Below the pieces are notes generated by a model. The model was given only the letters and a program-made list of their open reading frames with translations, did no database searches and was not told the origin of the DNA. A program made the translations under genes and the position numbers. Shown piece by piece: positions 11,601-21,344 of a stretch of 64,000 nt of DNA. Source of the stretch: Leptodontidium sp. MPI-SDFR-AT-0119 (taxonomy: Eukaryota; Ascomycota; Leotiomycetes; Helotiales; Leptodontidiaceae); contig JAHLEZ010000017.1 in assembly GCA_020726505.1 (NCBI GenBank), forward strand, positions 124,001 to 188,000, given 5' to 3'. Each line of letters opens with the position of its first letter. Within the stretch, counting starts at the first letter, position 1.

Positions 11601-14400
11601 GGTTTAAGTTATATAAAACTTCGTTAACTTTCCGACTTAAGTCTTTTTTAGTGTAATAACTCTTAAGATATATAAATGTTAATATAACTTACTTTAAGAC
11701 TTATCCTCTTAGCGAATTAATAATAAATGAGCCAAGGATACACATAAATAATATCCGTCTTATATTAGACTAATAATTAAGAGAAATTGTAATCTTCTTA
11801 TCCTTTAGAAGATCTTTGAGTAATGATTCTCGAACTTTTTAAACCTCTAGGTCAAGTTCCTTTCGGACCTTTATTGTAGATAGTAGTTTCAATAGAGGAT
11901 TTTGAATTGCGTAAAGCTTTTACTATTCTTCGTCTTCGACTGCTCAAAATAGTACTTGTAATAAAACAATTATACGAAGACATTATCGTGTAAAAAGCTT
12001 CTTTATTTCGTCTAGAGTTTGATTTAGTGCTTTCTAATAATAATTAGTTACTAATTTTTTTACTAATCTTATAATATACCTTTTTTAGGTTGACATTAAA
12101 ATTAATTTGATCTTGCCTTATACTTCTTCGATCACGTCTAAGCTTTTCCCTCTTATAATTATTTAAAGCGATATGTGTAGTTATACTTTTTGTCCCACTT
12201 TACTTGACATAAGGATAAGTGAGAGTAAAGTTACAAGTTTTATAAATAATAGCTGGCTTTCTAGTATATTTGTGAGCTGCTTAATTGAAGTGTTACTAAA
12301 CCTCAGCCTTCCTTTCCTTAATCTACTTAATTTTTGTCTAACTATTCCCTTCTCTAGTAGTTAAAGTAACTTAATTACTTTGCTTCTACTAATCTATAAA
12401 CTCAGTTACTTTATAATTTTGCTATATCTAATATTTATTAGAAGGGCCACTAGTAGTTAATAAAGAAGTTCTTGGGGAAGAAAGGCGAGAACGATATAAC
12501 TCCGGTTTAGGTACTAGTGCGGGATCAGCGAAAGGGTCGTCGTCTTGTTGTAAAGAAGAGATTGATATACAGTGACTAGATGAGGTACGTGGCGCGAAGG
12601 TAGAATTATCAGAATCACAAATATCTTTACGAAGAGATAGATTCTCATTAGAATCAGGGGACAATTGAGGTGGTATCTTATCTAATAAGGAGAAGAGGAA
12701 GAAGAAAGAGAAGAATAAAATTTGTTAAATGTTTTGATGTTGTTGATCTACGTTATTATAGTAACGATTTCTTGGCAACTCATTTCCCTCTCCCTAAAAG
12801 CTAACAAACTCCCTAAATTTACGTATACTTTATTTTATTCTATAATAATGTATTTTAGATATTATATATCTATATAAGATTAGTAAAAATATTAGTAAAA
12901 GAAAACGAAAGTCGCAAATTAGAATTCATTTTCTCATTTACTATAAAAACCCCTTTTTATAAATATAAAAAGAAGAAAAACAGGCATCTTCTTTAAAAAG
13001 AAGGAAGACCTTAAATAATATATACCCTTAACTCTAGGTCATTTATAATAACACTATCTTAAACCTCTATTATAGGTAAACCTTCGCTAAATATTAGATC
13101 CTTTACAGCTTAATAGTAGGTAATTAGTCCCTTAAGGTAATAAAAACTAGTAGTCTCTATATAATTATTACCCCCCTTAACCGCCCACTAAGCTACAAGT
13201 CCCGGAAGTATAAACTCATCCCCTGAATAAAGTTTAAGGAATAATCTAAATAGCTTTACTTTATTAGAAGTAAAGTATTTGTGAGGTAGAATATATCGCT
13301 ACTTAATTATATCTTTAGTTCTAATTATATGTCAGAAATAATTAGTAAATAAATTAGTAAAACTTACGATGTCTTTAGTTCTAAGTATATTCTAGACTTC
13401 TTTTTTATTTGGCTCTAACTTCGTATATTAATATAATAAATCTTGTACTCTAAACTCTTAAAGATTCCTTGCTAATAAAGCCGAAAACGATATATAACTT
13501 GTATTTAGATTAACTAAAAAAAATTAATTTTACTTGAAAAATCTAAATGTTAAGACATACCTGAGCCTGAGTAGTTAGGGAGGTTTTATACTTTTGAAGT
13601 ATCTCTACTACTGCAGCAGATTCGCCCTTCCGAGTCTTTAAAGCTTCTATTGCACGTATAGCCTTGACTTCTTATTAATCATTTTCTTAGTATATAGCTT
13701 CGAATTGTAGATCTTTATCACTGTTGTACTCGCAGTCTTTAAAATCAGAATTAGGAGCAAGCTTTAGAAGGTATTTATTACTAACGCGCTTATATCTAAT
13801 AATAGTAATCCTAGTTATTATATCTCGTCTTAATCGTTGTCTATATGTGATTAGTAAAAAAATTAGTAAATATTTTTGAACTTACTAAGTAATTATGACA
13901 TCTTATTTTGATTTTTCCTTTAAAGTAGTTTTCTTTATATCTAAAGTATTTATTTACTCTAGAGTTGCTTTCAACTTCTTGTATTTAGTAGTGATTGTAG
14001 CTTAATTACTCTGCTTCTATTAGGCAATAAGTGCTTGGTTTGGATTAAGATCTTGTTTGATTTTAGTAGCTTGCTCTCTCGCTTTTATAGTATTTAGGTT
14101 TATAGAAAGCGTAAATAGATCTCTAAGTTGACAACCTCTCTTTCGCTTTTATAAGGTTAACTAAGAACGATTAGTAAATAAATTAGTAAATGAGATTAAA
14201 AACTCACTAGTTTACTTAAATTTAATTTTTCTTCCTTTATATCTTTATCTTTCATCTTAATATTTGCTTTAGTATAATCTAGTTGCGTCAATAACGCGTT
14301 TATATTATCTCGTAGATTATTTATTTCTAAAAGAAAAAGATTAGTAAATAAATTAGTAAAAGTAAACGGTTTATATTTAAAAATTTTAAAGATTTGTGTT
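8700..14400 (-). pseudogene. hAT transposase gene remnant, intron-rich
   Basis: Minus-strand translation in scattered open stretches. The clearest lies around 11,380-11,600, with residues resembling the hAT RNase H-like core (AITSDN, then KGRHFLRGR and a block resembling 'rvqClaHviqLaLkafLG'). Stops are frequent. Several GT-AG introns of about 50 bp are visible on this strand, for example with GTAAGT donors near 9,860, 11,300, 13,880 and GTGAGT near 14,205, each followed by the twin TACTAAT cassette and an AG. Exact gene limits cannot be drawn. Non-functional as sequenced. Confidence 0.7.
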
Positions 14401-14864
14401 TAGTTATTAATAAATAATAGTTGTTATAGGGAAAATTTTCAATTTATCGTAGCGTGTGAGTTGTTGCCTAATAACGTCATTTACTAGCGTATACTAGTGT
14501 AGTCGCCTCACTAACTATAAAGGCCACCTCACCTTACTTTACGATTCCTTTACATAACACTTCTCTTTATATAACGTATAACTATAATAACACTAACTAT
14601 GTATGTTCATATCTTGATTATTTACTAATTTATTTACTAATCTTTATAATAGGCCTCTAGCACTCTTATCTTTATCTCTAATAAGAGAGAATTCTAAGTC
14701 TACTACTTATGAAAGTGAACCTAATAATTCCTTAAATAATTCATCAGATAAAGAATAACTAGCTAAGTGTCGTCGCCGTGGTAAGGAATATTATACGAAG
14801 TATTTTTTTAATATTAAGTTAATATACGTTTATAGAAGTAGAAAATGACACAGAAATCGAGAGA

Positions 14865-16136
14865 ATGGCCCAAGAAAACGGCTACAGTAGTGCTGATAAC
14901 AATTAAAACTCTATATTTGACATCGTAAGTAGCTTTACAAGAAATACTACCTCAGGAGCATTAATTGCTAGTTTACAAAGTGGTCACGACATCTTTGGAG
15001 AGGGTATTAATAGTACTAGTGGATTAATGAGTAATACTCATAAGTATGTACTTCTAATTTACTAATTTTTTTATTAATTTATTTTTTAGTTCTAGATCAA
15101 ATGAAATTGAACGTTCGTAATCTGAGGAATCCGAGGCTAGTAGAGGTTCAGGAATAGAATCACAAACTAGTCGTAAGTATTTTATTATTACTTTTGTATA
15201 CTTATTAATTATTTCTATAACTTTAATTCGTTTATTATGGCTTAAAAAGAATAAGTTTACTTAAAAAACTTCTTTAAAAGCTTAACTTACACTAAATCCA
15301 CTTCGACCATCCTCCTCAAATACTAGGCTTCGTGGCGGTGGGGCAACTAAGTCTATTACACGCAAAACACCTCGTAAAACAACTAGAATTGTTATAAGAA
15401 ATGCCAAAAAAAGTAATACTAACCTTCTTACCCCTTAGAAAAAGGCGAGAGTTAAACTTAGTTGTAAGTGATTAGTAAAAAAATTAGTAAATATCTACTA
15501 ATGTATTTAGATGCCGCACTTAAGTAAATCAGAAAGTTGTAAGTATTTGTTAACCTCTTAATTCTAGCCTTGCCTTTCTAGTGTCTTATCTGTGAGATTG
15601 CTTACACTTATATACACGGTCTAAGATTCTAATCATCGGTAATTTGAGCTTTGTAAGAGTTTACTAAGTGCTTCTTTGTTCGTCATTTTGAAAGTAAGTG
15701 TTCCTTAGTATTTATTAATTTATTTACTAATCTAAAAAAGTGTGTAATCTCGTAGCTATTTATAGTAAGTAGGTAACTATTTAAGTCAAGGATAGTTCTC
15801 TCGTTAGAAGAATCGCATTTATACTTAGTACTCCAGGAGCTTACTCTGAGTTAGGAGATGTAGTAATTGGTGGTTAAACTGTATCTCAAACTTAGGAGTT
15901 AGCTAGACTTGGTGGAGCTGTTGGTACAATGCGCCAAAGACAAGAAGATATCTAGGCTAGACGTCTTAAGAAAAAGCTTACGGCTACTGAGGTTCATTTA
16001 TAAAAGCTTACTAATACTAAGGCTACTACTTAAAACGGTAGTAATAGAAGTAGTAGTGCTAGAAATAGTGCTAGATCATAAAAAGCTTTTAAGGCTTTAA
16101 TGTATATTAGTACTATCCGAGAATTATACTTAAAAT
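14865..16136 (+). pseudogene. Second hAT-borne gene remnant, Ser/Thr/Arg-rich protein
   Basis: Plus-strand exons separated by introns with clear sites: 15044-15089 (GTATGT...TTTTTTAG), 15464-15510 (GTAAGT...TATTTAG), 15694-15740 (GTAAGT...AAAAAG). Exon reading: MAQENGYSSADNN, SGALIASLQSGHDIFGEG, GGGATKSITRKTPRKTTRI, TPGAYSELGDVVIGG and a basic, coiled-coil-like tail RRLKKKLTATEVHL...STIRELYLK. In these exons the stops fall where CAA or CAG is expected (GG*TVSQT*ELARL, DI*ARRL), consistent with CpA to TpA RIP. An upstream exon after a 14601-14652 intron (STTYESEPNNSLNNSS) may belong to it. I do not recognise the family. Confidence 0.55.
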
Positions 16137-16334
16137 AAATAATTTCTGCGATATTAGTTCCTGAACTTTGATTTTACGATTAGTAAATTTATTAGTAAAT
16201 AATAATATAAGTCTTTTCCTTTTACTTTCGAATCATTAGGCTTATTTTCTACTTATTTCTTCTTTTGTTACTTATGATTAGTTTAATAGACTTATATATT
16301 AAGCCCTTACTAAAATAAACTTTATATATATGTT

Positions 16335-16459
16335 GGGTTTTCGTTGAGTACTTAACCTACCTATTGGGGCACCTAACCCAAGTCACGTGCCCCATTGGGG
16401 CCCTAACCCATACGTTGGGTTGGGTTGGGGCCCCCATGGGTACCCAAACGAGCAGCCTA
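16335..16459 (-). repeat. hAT right terminal inverted repeat and subterminal region
   Basis: Read on the minus strand it starts TAGGCTGC and contains GGGTACCCATGG, CCCAACCCAACCC, GCACGTGACTTGG and GTAGGTTAAG in the same order as the left end. Less RIP-affected than the interior. Confidence 0.75.
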
Positions 16460-16467
16460 ATGCTGAG
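16460..16467. repeat. Target-site duplication, right (ATGCTGAG)
   Basis: Perfect 8-bp match to 8440-8447, immediately outside the GCAGCCTA end of the hAT element. Confidence 0.92.
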
Positions 16468-16735
16468 CCTTCCGGGATGCGTTTGTTGACCATTACATAA
16501 GTCCCCGAGATACTATTGTTGAGCGCATTGAAGAAATCTACAAACAAAGATTTAGTAAATGAAATTGAGCAACCCATCTGCCCATCTCACCTGCACCAGC
16601 GAGATTCATGATAAGTGTATGTCTGAAGTGTTTCTGCGGTGGGAGAATGAGATAGCAGATGAACACAGAACCGGCAGCAAGCATCGACAGATAACTTCCC
16701 ACCAGTGTGGGCACCGCGATTGCGAGGTCCAGCAT

Positions 16736-17862
16736 CGCGAACGAGTGAGTTCAAACTAGGTGATAGTTTCCAATACACAGATTCGGAGGAGTGGGACATG
16801 AGGATAACCACCTTTATGGCGAACAGATATATCAGAACACAGCTATGGCCACAATCTATGCCACTGGTTAGAACCCGGGACTTTCTGTCTGGCTAAGCAT
16901 TGATATGATGTCGTTTTCAAACTCTCACCAATTCGCCAACCTATGACCAGTGCAAATTCCGAATTAAGCTCCATGCCCACACCTTTCGTTTCCAAAATAA
17001 ACAGACTTCAGCTAATAGCCAAGCTTAAGCTGGTCGATAAACGCATAATCTAGCCTGTCCATTCAAGGTTCGCTGGTAGGAAACGCGGGGAAATGCTTAT
17101 ATCGATCGGAAGGGTTGGAACTGAGCCTCTCCATGTTTCACAATTCGGATCCAGCACCCCAGACCGAGCGTTGAAACAAACGGCTGCAGAAGATCCTTGA
17201 GCGCTTAGGTTCGTTCCGTTTGACGCTTCTGCAAGATCTGAGGCGCGAGAGAAACTTTATATGTGAATAAACCTGGTACGGCATGTGGCAAGAAACCTCG
17301 ACATCGTCGAAGATTTGCAAGTTTCGGAAAGGTACGCTCACTTTAATTAGAAGTTCATTGCTGATGTTGATCAGAGGAAGGAGAGATATACTCGAGTGCA
17401 AATCCTCTTGAATATTGTGTGATAGTAGAGCTTAGTTGCATGGGTTTACACTTCGATTGGGAGAATAGCAGCAGGGTTGAAATGAATTTCGTGGACACTT
17501 AGGCATATTAGAGTGTATCAGAGTATAGTAGCTCCTGATGAGATCACTGGTTTCGGGGGCTTTGGTGTTGGAATTTGGTGGCCTCATGTTGTAACGTAAT
17601 AGTGAGAAGAAGTTATTGTGTGCTGGTCTAGTACATCGAGATCACATTGATTTGTTCTACTGCGGATATTAGCGCAGCCTATACACCGCATGCTTGTGGC
17701 TGTTTAGAGCTGTTGCTGACACAGGGTTGAACTCTTTTGGGAAGTGGGTGGATATTTCTCTAGGATAGTGGCTGATACGAGGGTCAATTCTACATGTGTT
17801 ACCTTAACTGTCTGACGAATAATTATCCCTCATGGGTATTAAAGACACTTGGCTAGGAACTT
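16736..17862. other. Intergenic, no gene seen
   Basis: Upstream flank (promoter side) of the GPCR gene. No open frame with recognisable content. Confidence 0.5.
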
Positions 17863-18033
17863 ACGGTGCCGTAATGCCTACAATACTTGTAAACAGCACG
17901 GCGCCGTGGTTGGGATGGTACCGTAAGTAGTACAGTACCGTATGGAGGACGGTAATGTGGTTGGGACGGTATCGTATGTGTCACAGTACTGTCAAGGGCA
18001 CGGTTCCGTGAGGAGTACGGTACCGTATATGAT
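17863..18033. repeat. 17-bp-period tandem array of ACGGTACCGT-like palindromes
   Basis: Ten-base palindromes of the form ACGGNNCCGT start at 17863, 17898, 17915, 17932, 17949 (degenerate), 17966, 17983, 18000 and 18017. From 17898 onward the start-to-start distance is exactly 17 bp. A more diverged unit sits near 17880 with a one-base insertion, giving about ten units. Each unit is a 10-bp palindrome plus a 7-bp spacer. It lies about 1.1 kb upstream of the GPCR start codon. Confidence 0.85.
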
Positions 18034-18039
18034 TATGTG

Positions 18040-19334
18040 ATTACTATCCTCCGGGGCATTGCATCTTTTTGATGGTCGGAGTGGTGAGTAAATCATCCTC
18101 CTCTTATTTTTGATAGTTGAGATCTCGGTAATCCCACCCCACACCGTCCACTTAAAAGTGAGTACAACTCAGATGACGAATAGCCATCTAGACAATAAGG
18201 GCAACCTTCCGCTTTAAGTCACTTAAGTGGTGCAGAACTATCTCGATAGTAAGGGCCTTACCCCGAGATAACGAGGGTCGCTCAAAGGATAGTAGGTTCA
18301 AATGTGGCTCTTTATCCCCTTGGTGTTGAAAGGACCAATTCAGGCTCCTCTATGTTAGACTATAAGTTCATAGTTGTAGCCACTAATATAATATCTGTTA
18401 TAGCTAACGGCGCTGAACATTAAGCGTGAAGACTCTTATGGATACTCTAAAGGCTAAACTTAACGGCGAGCGGGGGAGAAGAAAGAGAGAAAATAAGGGA
18501 ATAAACAAGAGGAGGGACACATTAGGTGAGAAAGTATCTGAATCAGGGGAACTCGACGGTATCGACGTGGTCATAATCATTTATAAGTATAGCCAATATG
18601 CTACGCACAGGCCCAGAGGCTAGTATTATGGTAGCCGTTATTCGTAGAGATAGTAAGTAAAGTGGTTGCTTATTTGAGATACACGGTAATATTGATACGT
18701 TTTTAGCAAATACCTATCTACTTCTTAAAAATATACTACCTAAAGATATTAGAAATTACTGTTCTAAACAAACGAGAAACCGCCTGAGAAGATCAACCAA
18801 GAATTCGTTGGACTATCTCCAAAGGATAGATGATCGAGAATCTTCCGAGGCGGGCAAAAACTACAGACGTAGAAACCACCTAAGCACTACTCGTGCAGAA
18901 AGGCGGCTTGGCTTAGTGATGTAGCTTGTGGAGAGTCCTTAGTCTCTGGCCTGAGACAAATCCCCAGATGCATCCTCGAGGGAGGATGAATCAAGCGAAT
19001 AAATGCCCACCTTTTTCAAGGACCAGGCTAGATACCCACGGATTAAATATTAAATTGACCCGGTTTCCGCTGCCACAAATGGCCATTTAATTCATTCGGC
19101 CGACACAGAGCCTCCTCAGCTTCATTAACATCCTCTCTACCTAGCATCTCCTATGATCCTTCCCCCCAGCAAACCTATAAAGTCTCTCGCAAAATACCCG
19201 CCTCCCTTTATTAACCATGGAAACTTATCATCCTTTAATATCGTCCCAACACGCACACAACAAAATACACAGCCATCCTTCTTAAACTATCCAGGTCCAG
19301 CCCGGCTTTCGCTGGCCATTGGTATTTCATCATT
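18040..19334. other. Unclassified repeat-like or decayed DNA
   Basis: GC-mixed sequence with many stops in all frames and phrases that look like an old transposon remnant (around 18.1-18.4 kb and 18.75-19.0 kb). No termini, domain or RNA gene could be identified. Confidence 0.3.
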
Positions 19335-19860
19335 TCAATAACGAGACCGCCGATTGCGACGAGGTCTCAGATCAACGATCTTACCATCAGAAACTTTTAA
19401 ACACTCACAATGTAAGAACCCTTTAGCTGGCGATGCACGCGCACTCTCATAATCCTTGGCCATTTTGTCTATGGCTCTTTCATAGCTCTTCCGGAAGGAC
19501 GCGCGCAGCTGCTTGTTGTCCTTACCATCACGACACTGGTTGATTGAGAACTTCCATGGATGGTAATTGTACGTCAACTGGAATAATATGATACCCATGG
19601 CCCAGATGTCGATGGAGTGATCGTACTCCCCCAGCTCAATTCAGGCCGTAACGATTTACCTGCCTCGATGTACCTTGATGCGCCGACGTCTAGCAGGACG
19701 GAGCGGGGCGGCTTGCCAATGAGGCCAATATTGGCAGGCTTCAGGAGCTGTCAGGTACATTTCAGCTTCGCGATGAATTGCCCTTTTTAGTATTTCTTCT
19801 TATGAATTAGCATGCGGACTTCTCTCCGTTCGCTTTCCTGAAGATTCTTCCCGGCTTCGA
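19335..19860 (-). pseudogene. Protein kinase fragment
   Basis: Minus-strand relic of a eukaryotic protein kinase C-lobe. Readable pieces in order: ESERREVRMLIHKKKY, RAIHR (catalytic-loop HRD equivalent, broken), LKPANIGLIGKPPRSVLLDV where DFG appears as DVG, EYDHSIDIWAMGIILFQLTY (subdomain IX) and NYHPWKFSINQCRDG, then a basic C-terminus RPRRNRRSRY. There are in-frame stops and no coherent splice path through the catalytic loop, and the N-lobe with the ATP-binding Gly loop and Lys is absent. A gene relic rather than a functional kinase. Confidence 0.65.
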
Positions 19861-20162
19861 CACCAATGTTCGATGTATACTCCGCAAGCTTTCAATCGCT
19901 GAATATCTCTAGATTTGAGACTGCTGGAGTGGGAGACAAGCGTGGCCCAGCGCCTTGGAAATTCTCCAGATTTCCTGTCATCCTTGCCGTCCGTCTGGGG
20001 AAATATTCGGCCCAGAATGAGGTTAAGGTGCAGCTTGAACAGGTATTGACTTTTAAGTTGTTAGGAGAACACTTGCAGTCTGTTCTCCGCGACTCATCAT
20101 CATATCCAAACTATTCCTCGGAGCTGAAACACACTCTTCTCGCAATTTCCCAAACGCCAGCT

Positions 20163-20663
20163 TCACTCATCGCTAAGATCCAAAGGAAGACTCTCCCAAT
20201 CATTCCACCACTCCTTGGTCTTCTGCGGCCAAAGATCCCTAAACACCTCCACGAATACCTCTTCCCCACGAAATTTCTCCTTATTACTCATCATAAACCT
20301 CCACTGCTTTTCCGCCGACGCCAAATCTTTCAAGCCAAGCGCAGTCACAGTAACCTCGTCAGTGCGGTGTATATTCCGCGTGCAAGCAAACGAGCGGTTG
20401 AACCACCTCAAAGTCGCTCTGAACTGCGCTGAATGATTTCCTACCGCATTATATCCCGCTTTCCTCGTCACCTCGAGACGGAGATATCTCAGACGACCAT
20501 GGCCACTCGTTCCCCCAGATATGAGCTCGAAGATACCTCTTGCTAAGGTCTCATTTACAGCACCGTTACTGAACGCCTCTTTCAAGTATTGGAATGGAAT
20601 CTTGTCTGTATCGCCTTCGGTGACTTCCAAATTCAAGGGATGCTCGCCGTCTCTCGATGGCGA
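20163..20663 (-). pseudogene. Hypothetical protein fragment (5' end missing), head to head with the next gene
   Basis: A 167-codon open frame with convincing protein character (KIPFQYLKEAFSNGAVNETL, FRATLRWFNRSFACTRNIHR, KEKFRGEEVFVEVFRDLWP), ending DLSDE-stop. It has no ATG in its first 100 codons and is closed upstream by a TGA, so it lacks a start unless a further exon lies upstream, where the opposite-strand gene sits. Family not recognised. Probably a 5'-truncated fragment. Confidence 0.5.
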
Positions 20664-21195
20664 CACCTTCGATCAAGACAAGTTCAACAGCGAGATGGAC
20701 AAGGCTGGTTTCAGAGGTGGCGTGAATAATGATGCGTTATTCTACTACTGGGACGGCCGGAAGGGTAGCTTCGAGAGTGTCATGAGCGAGGCGGAGAGGG
20801 TCATCAAACAAGCGCAGGCAAAGCTCACTTCGGACGGACTGCCCATCTCCAACGGACGCTACAAAGCTCTGCAGAATGCCCTCAAGATCCACCTCAACGC
20901 ACGGCGATTAGACCAGGCGACAAAACTGCTGAAGACATTCGAAACTTGGGCTCTTGAAAAGGGATACAAAGTTGTGTTGGGCGATGAGATCTCCCGCCCC
21001 CCTGTGCCGCCGTACAAGCAAATCGACGCCGAAGCGATTGTGAAGGGAAAAGGCCTCGAAGGTGCCGAAGCGGACGAGTTGAGGAACTGGCTGAAGGAGC
21101 AGAATGCAGCGGGAGAATCCAAGAGGCACGTTGATGCTATTCTCACGGCGACTGAATTGGGCCATAAGCTGGCGGCGGCATGTGCTAAAAAATAG
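20521..21195 (+). CDS. Hypothetical protein, probably 5'-truncated
   Basis: An open frame to 21195. From about 20662 (DTFDQDKFNSEMDKAGFRGG) onward it is clearly protein-like: ALFYYWDGRKGSFESVMSEA, a charged helical region (SNGRYKALQNALKIHLNARR), EISRPPVPPYKQID and AACAKK-stop. The first 45 codons overlap, antisense, the better-supported minus-strand fragment and may not be coding; the first credible internal Met is at 20695. Family not recognised. The abrupt junction near 20.66-20.69 kb suggests a rearrangement that joined two genes head to head. Confidence 0.5.
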   Translation: MSSKIPLAKVSFTAPLLNASFKYWNGILSVSPSVTSKFKGCSPSLDGDTFDQDKFNSEMDKAGFRGGVNNDALFYYWDGRKGSFESVMSEAERVIKQAQAKLTSDGLPISNGRYKALQNALKIHLNARRLDQATKLLKTFETWALEKGYKVVLGDEISRPPVPPYKQIDAEAIVKGKGLEGAEADELRNWLKEQNAAGESKRHVDAILTATELGHKLAAACAKK

Positions 21196-21344
21196 GGAAT
21201 GTTTGGCTGGTGTTACGATGATGATTTAAGAACATTGCTCGTTCTTGAATGCTACCTTTTGTCTTTGAGTAATGAGTTATATAAGAACGTACATAGTAAG
21301 AGCAGAGGTGGAAGTTTGTTTTATAGAAGTGGCACAAGATACAT

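Larger units (their letters stand above)
8653..16200. repeat. About 16 dispersed twin-TACTAAT cassettes inside the hAT element
   Basis: A roughly 22-bp cassette contains TACTAAT twice with a 12-bp period (TTTACTAAT, a T/A-rich spacer, then TTTACTAATC). Approximate positions: 8653 and 12048 (plus); 9697, 9815, 10372, 11262, 12879, 13340, 13849, 14169, 14339 (minus); 14621, 15056, 15715 (plus); 15470 and 16179 (minus). Most lie 10-35 bp downstream of a GTAAGT/GTGAGT/GTATGT donor and shortly before an AG on the strand of the host gene, so each is best read as a duplicated branch site. Confidence 0.75.
8448..16459 (-). mobile_element. hAT-superfamily DNA transposon, RIP-degraded, 8,012 bp
   Basis: Begins TAGGCTGC and ends with its reverse complement GCAGCCTA, flanked on both sides by the 8-bp duplication ATGCTGAG, the target-site size typical of hAT elements. 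The terminal 100-120 bp on each side stay GC-rich, share CACGTGA and GGTTAAG motifs in mirror order, and carry repeated CCCAACCC blocks. The interior is AT-rich with stops throughout. A minus-strand translation near 11.4-11.6 kb reads ITSDNISKNGVLVKELY and, further on, a degraded 'HviqLaLka' block, matching the central catalytic region of hAT transposases. Confidence 0.88.
7197..16735 (-). pseudogene. cAMP-receptor-like G protein-coupled receptor gene split by a hAT transposon
   Basis: Minus-strand exons: 16735-16591; 16537-16460 continuing at 8439-8402 on the far side of the transposon; 8349-8214; 8157-7396; 7312-7197. These sum to 425 codons (424 aa) with correct phases. Seven-TM landmarks: TM1 VGSYLSMLAAGSVFICYLIL followed by PPQKHFRHTLIMNLA; TM2 FFNALNNSISGTYVM; GWIGQLTVQATDF (TM3); CCIWIIPLATSS; GNWCWL plus a WRLTIIFFTICLYTYLFIYI segment; a long acidic/Ser-rich third loop; LLNAYPIGYIILWIPGIANR (TM6) and the terminal AxxxVYGYNERIW. 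This pattern matches fungal receptors related to Dictyostelium cAMP receptors. The only lesion is the 8-kb insertion within the Ala/Cys codon pair after RIPEGSA. As it stands no normal receptor can be made unless the element excises or is spliced out. Confidence 0.88.

Noticed and set aside
8653..16200. Twin-TACTAAT cassettes as a CRISPR-like or transposase-binding array
   Set aside because: Spacing is irregular, both orientations occur, and most copies lie within donor/acceptor pairs; a branch-site role explains them better.
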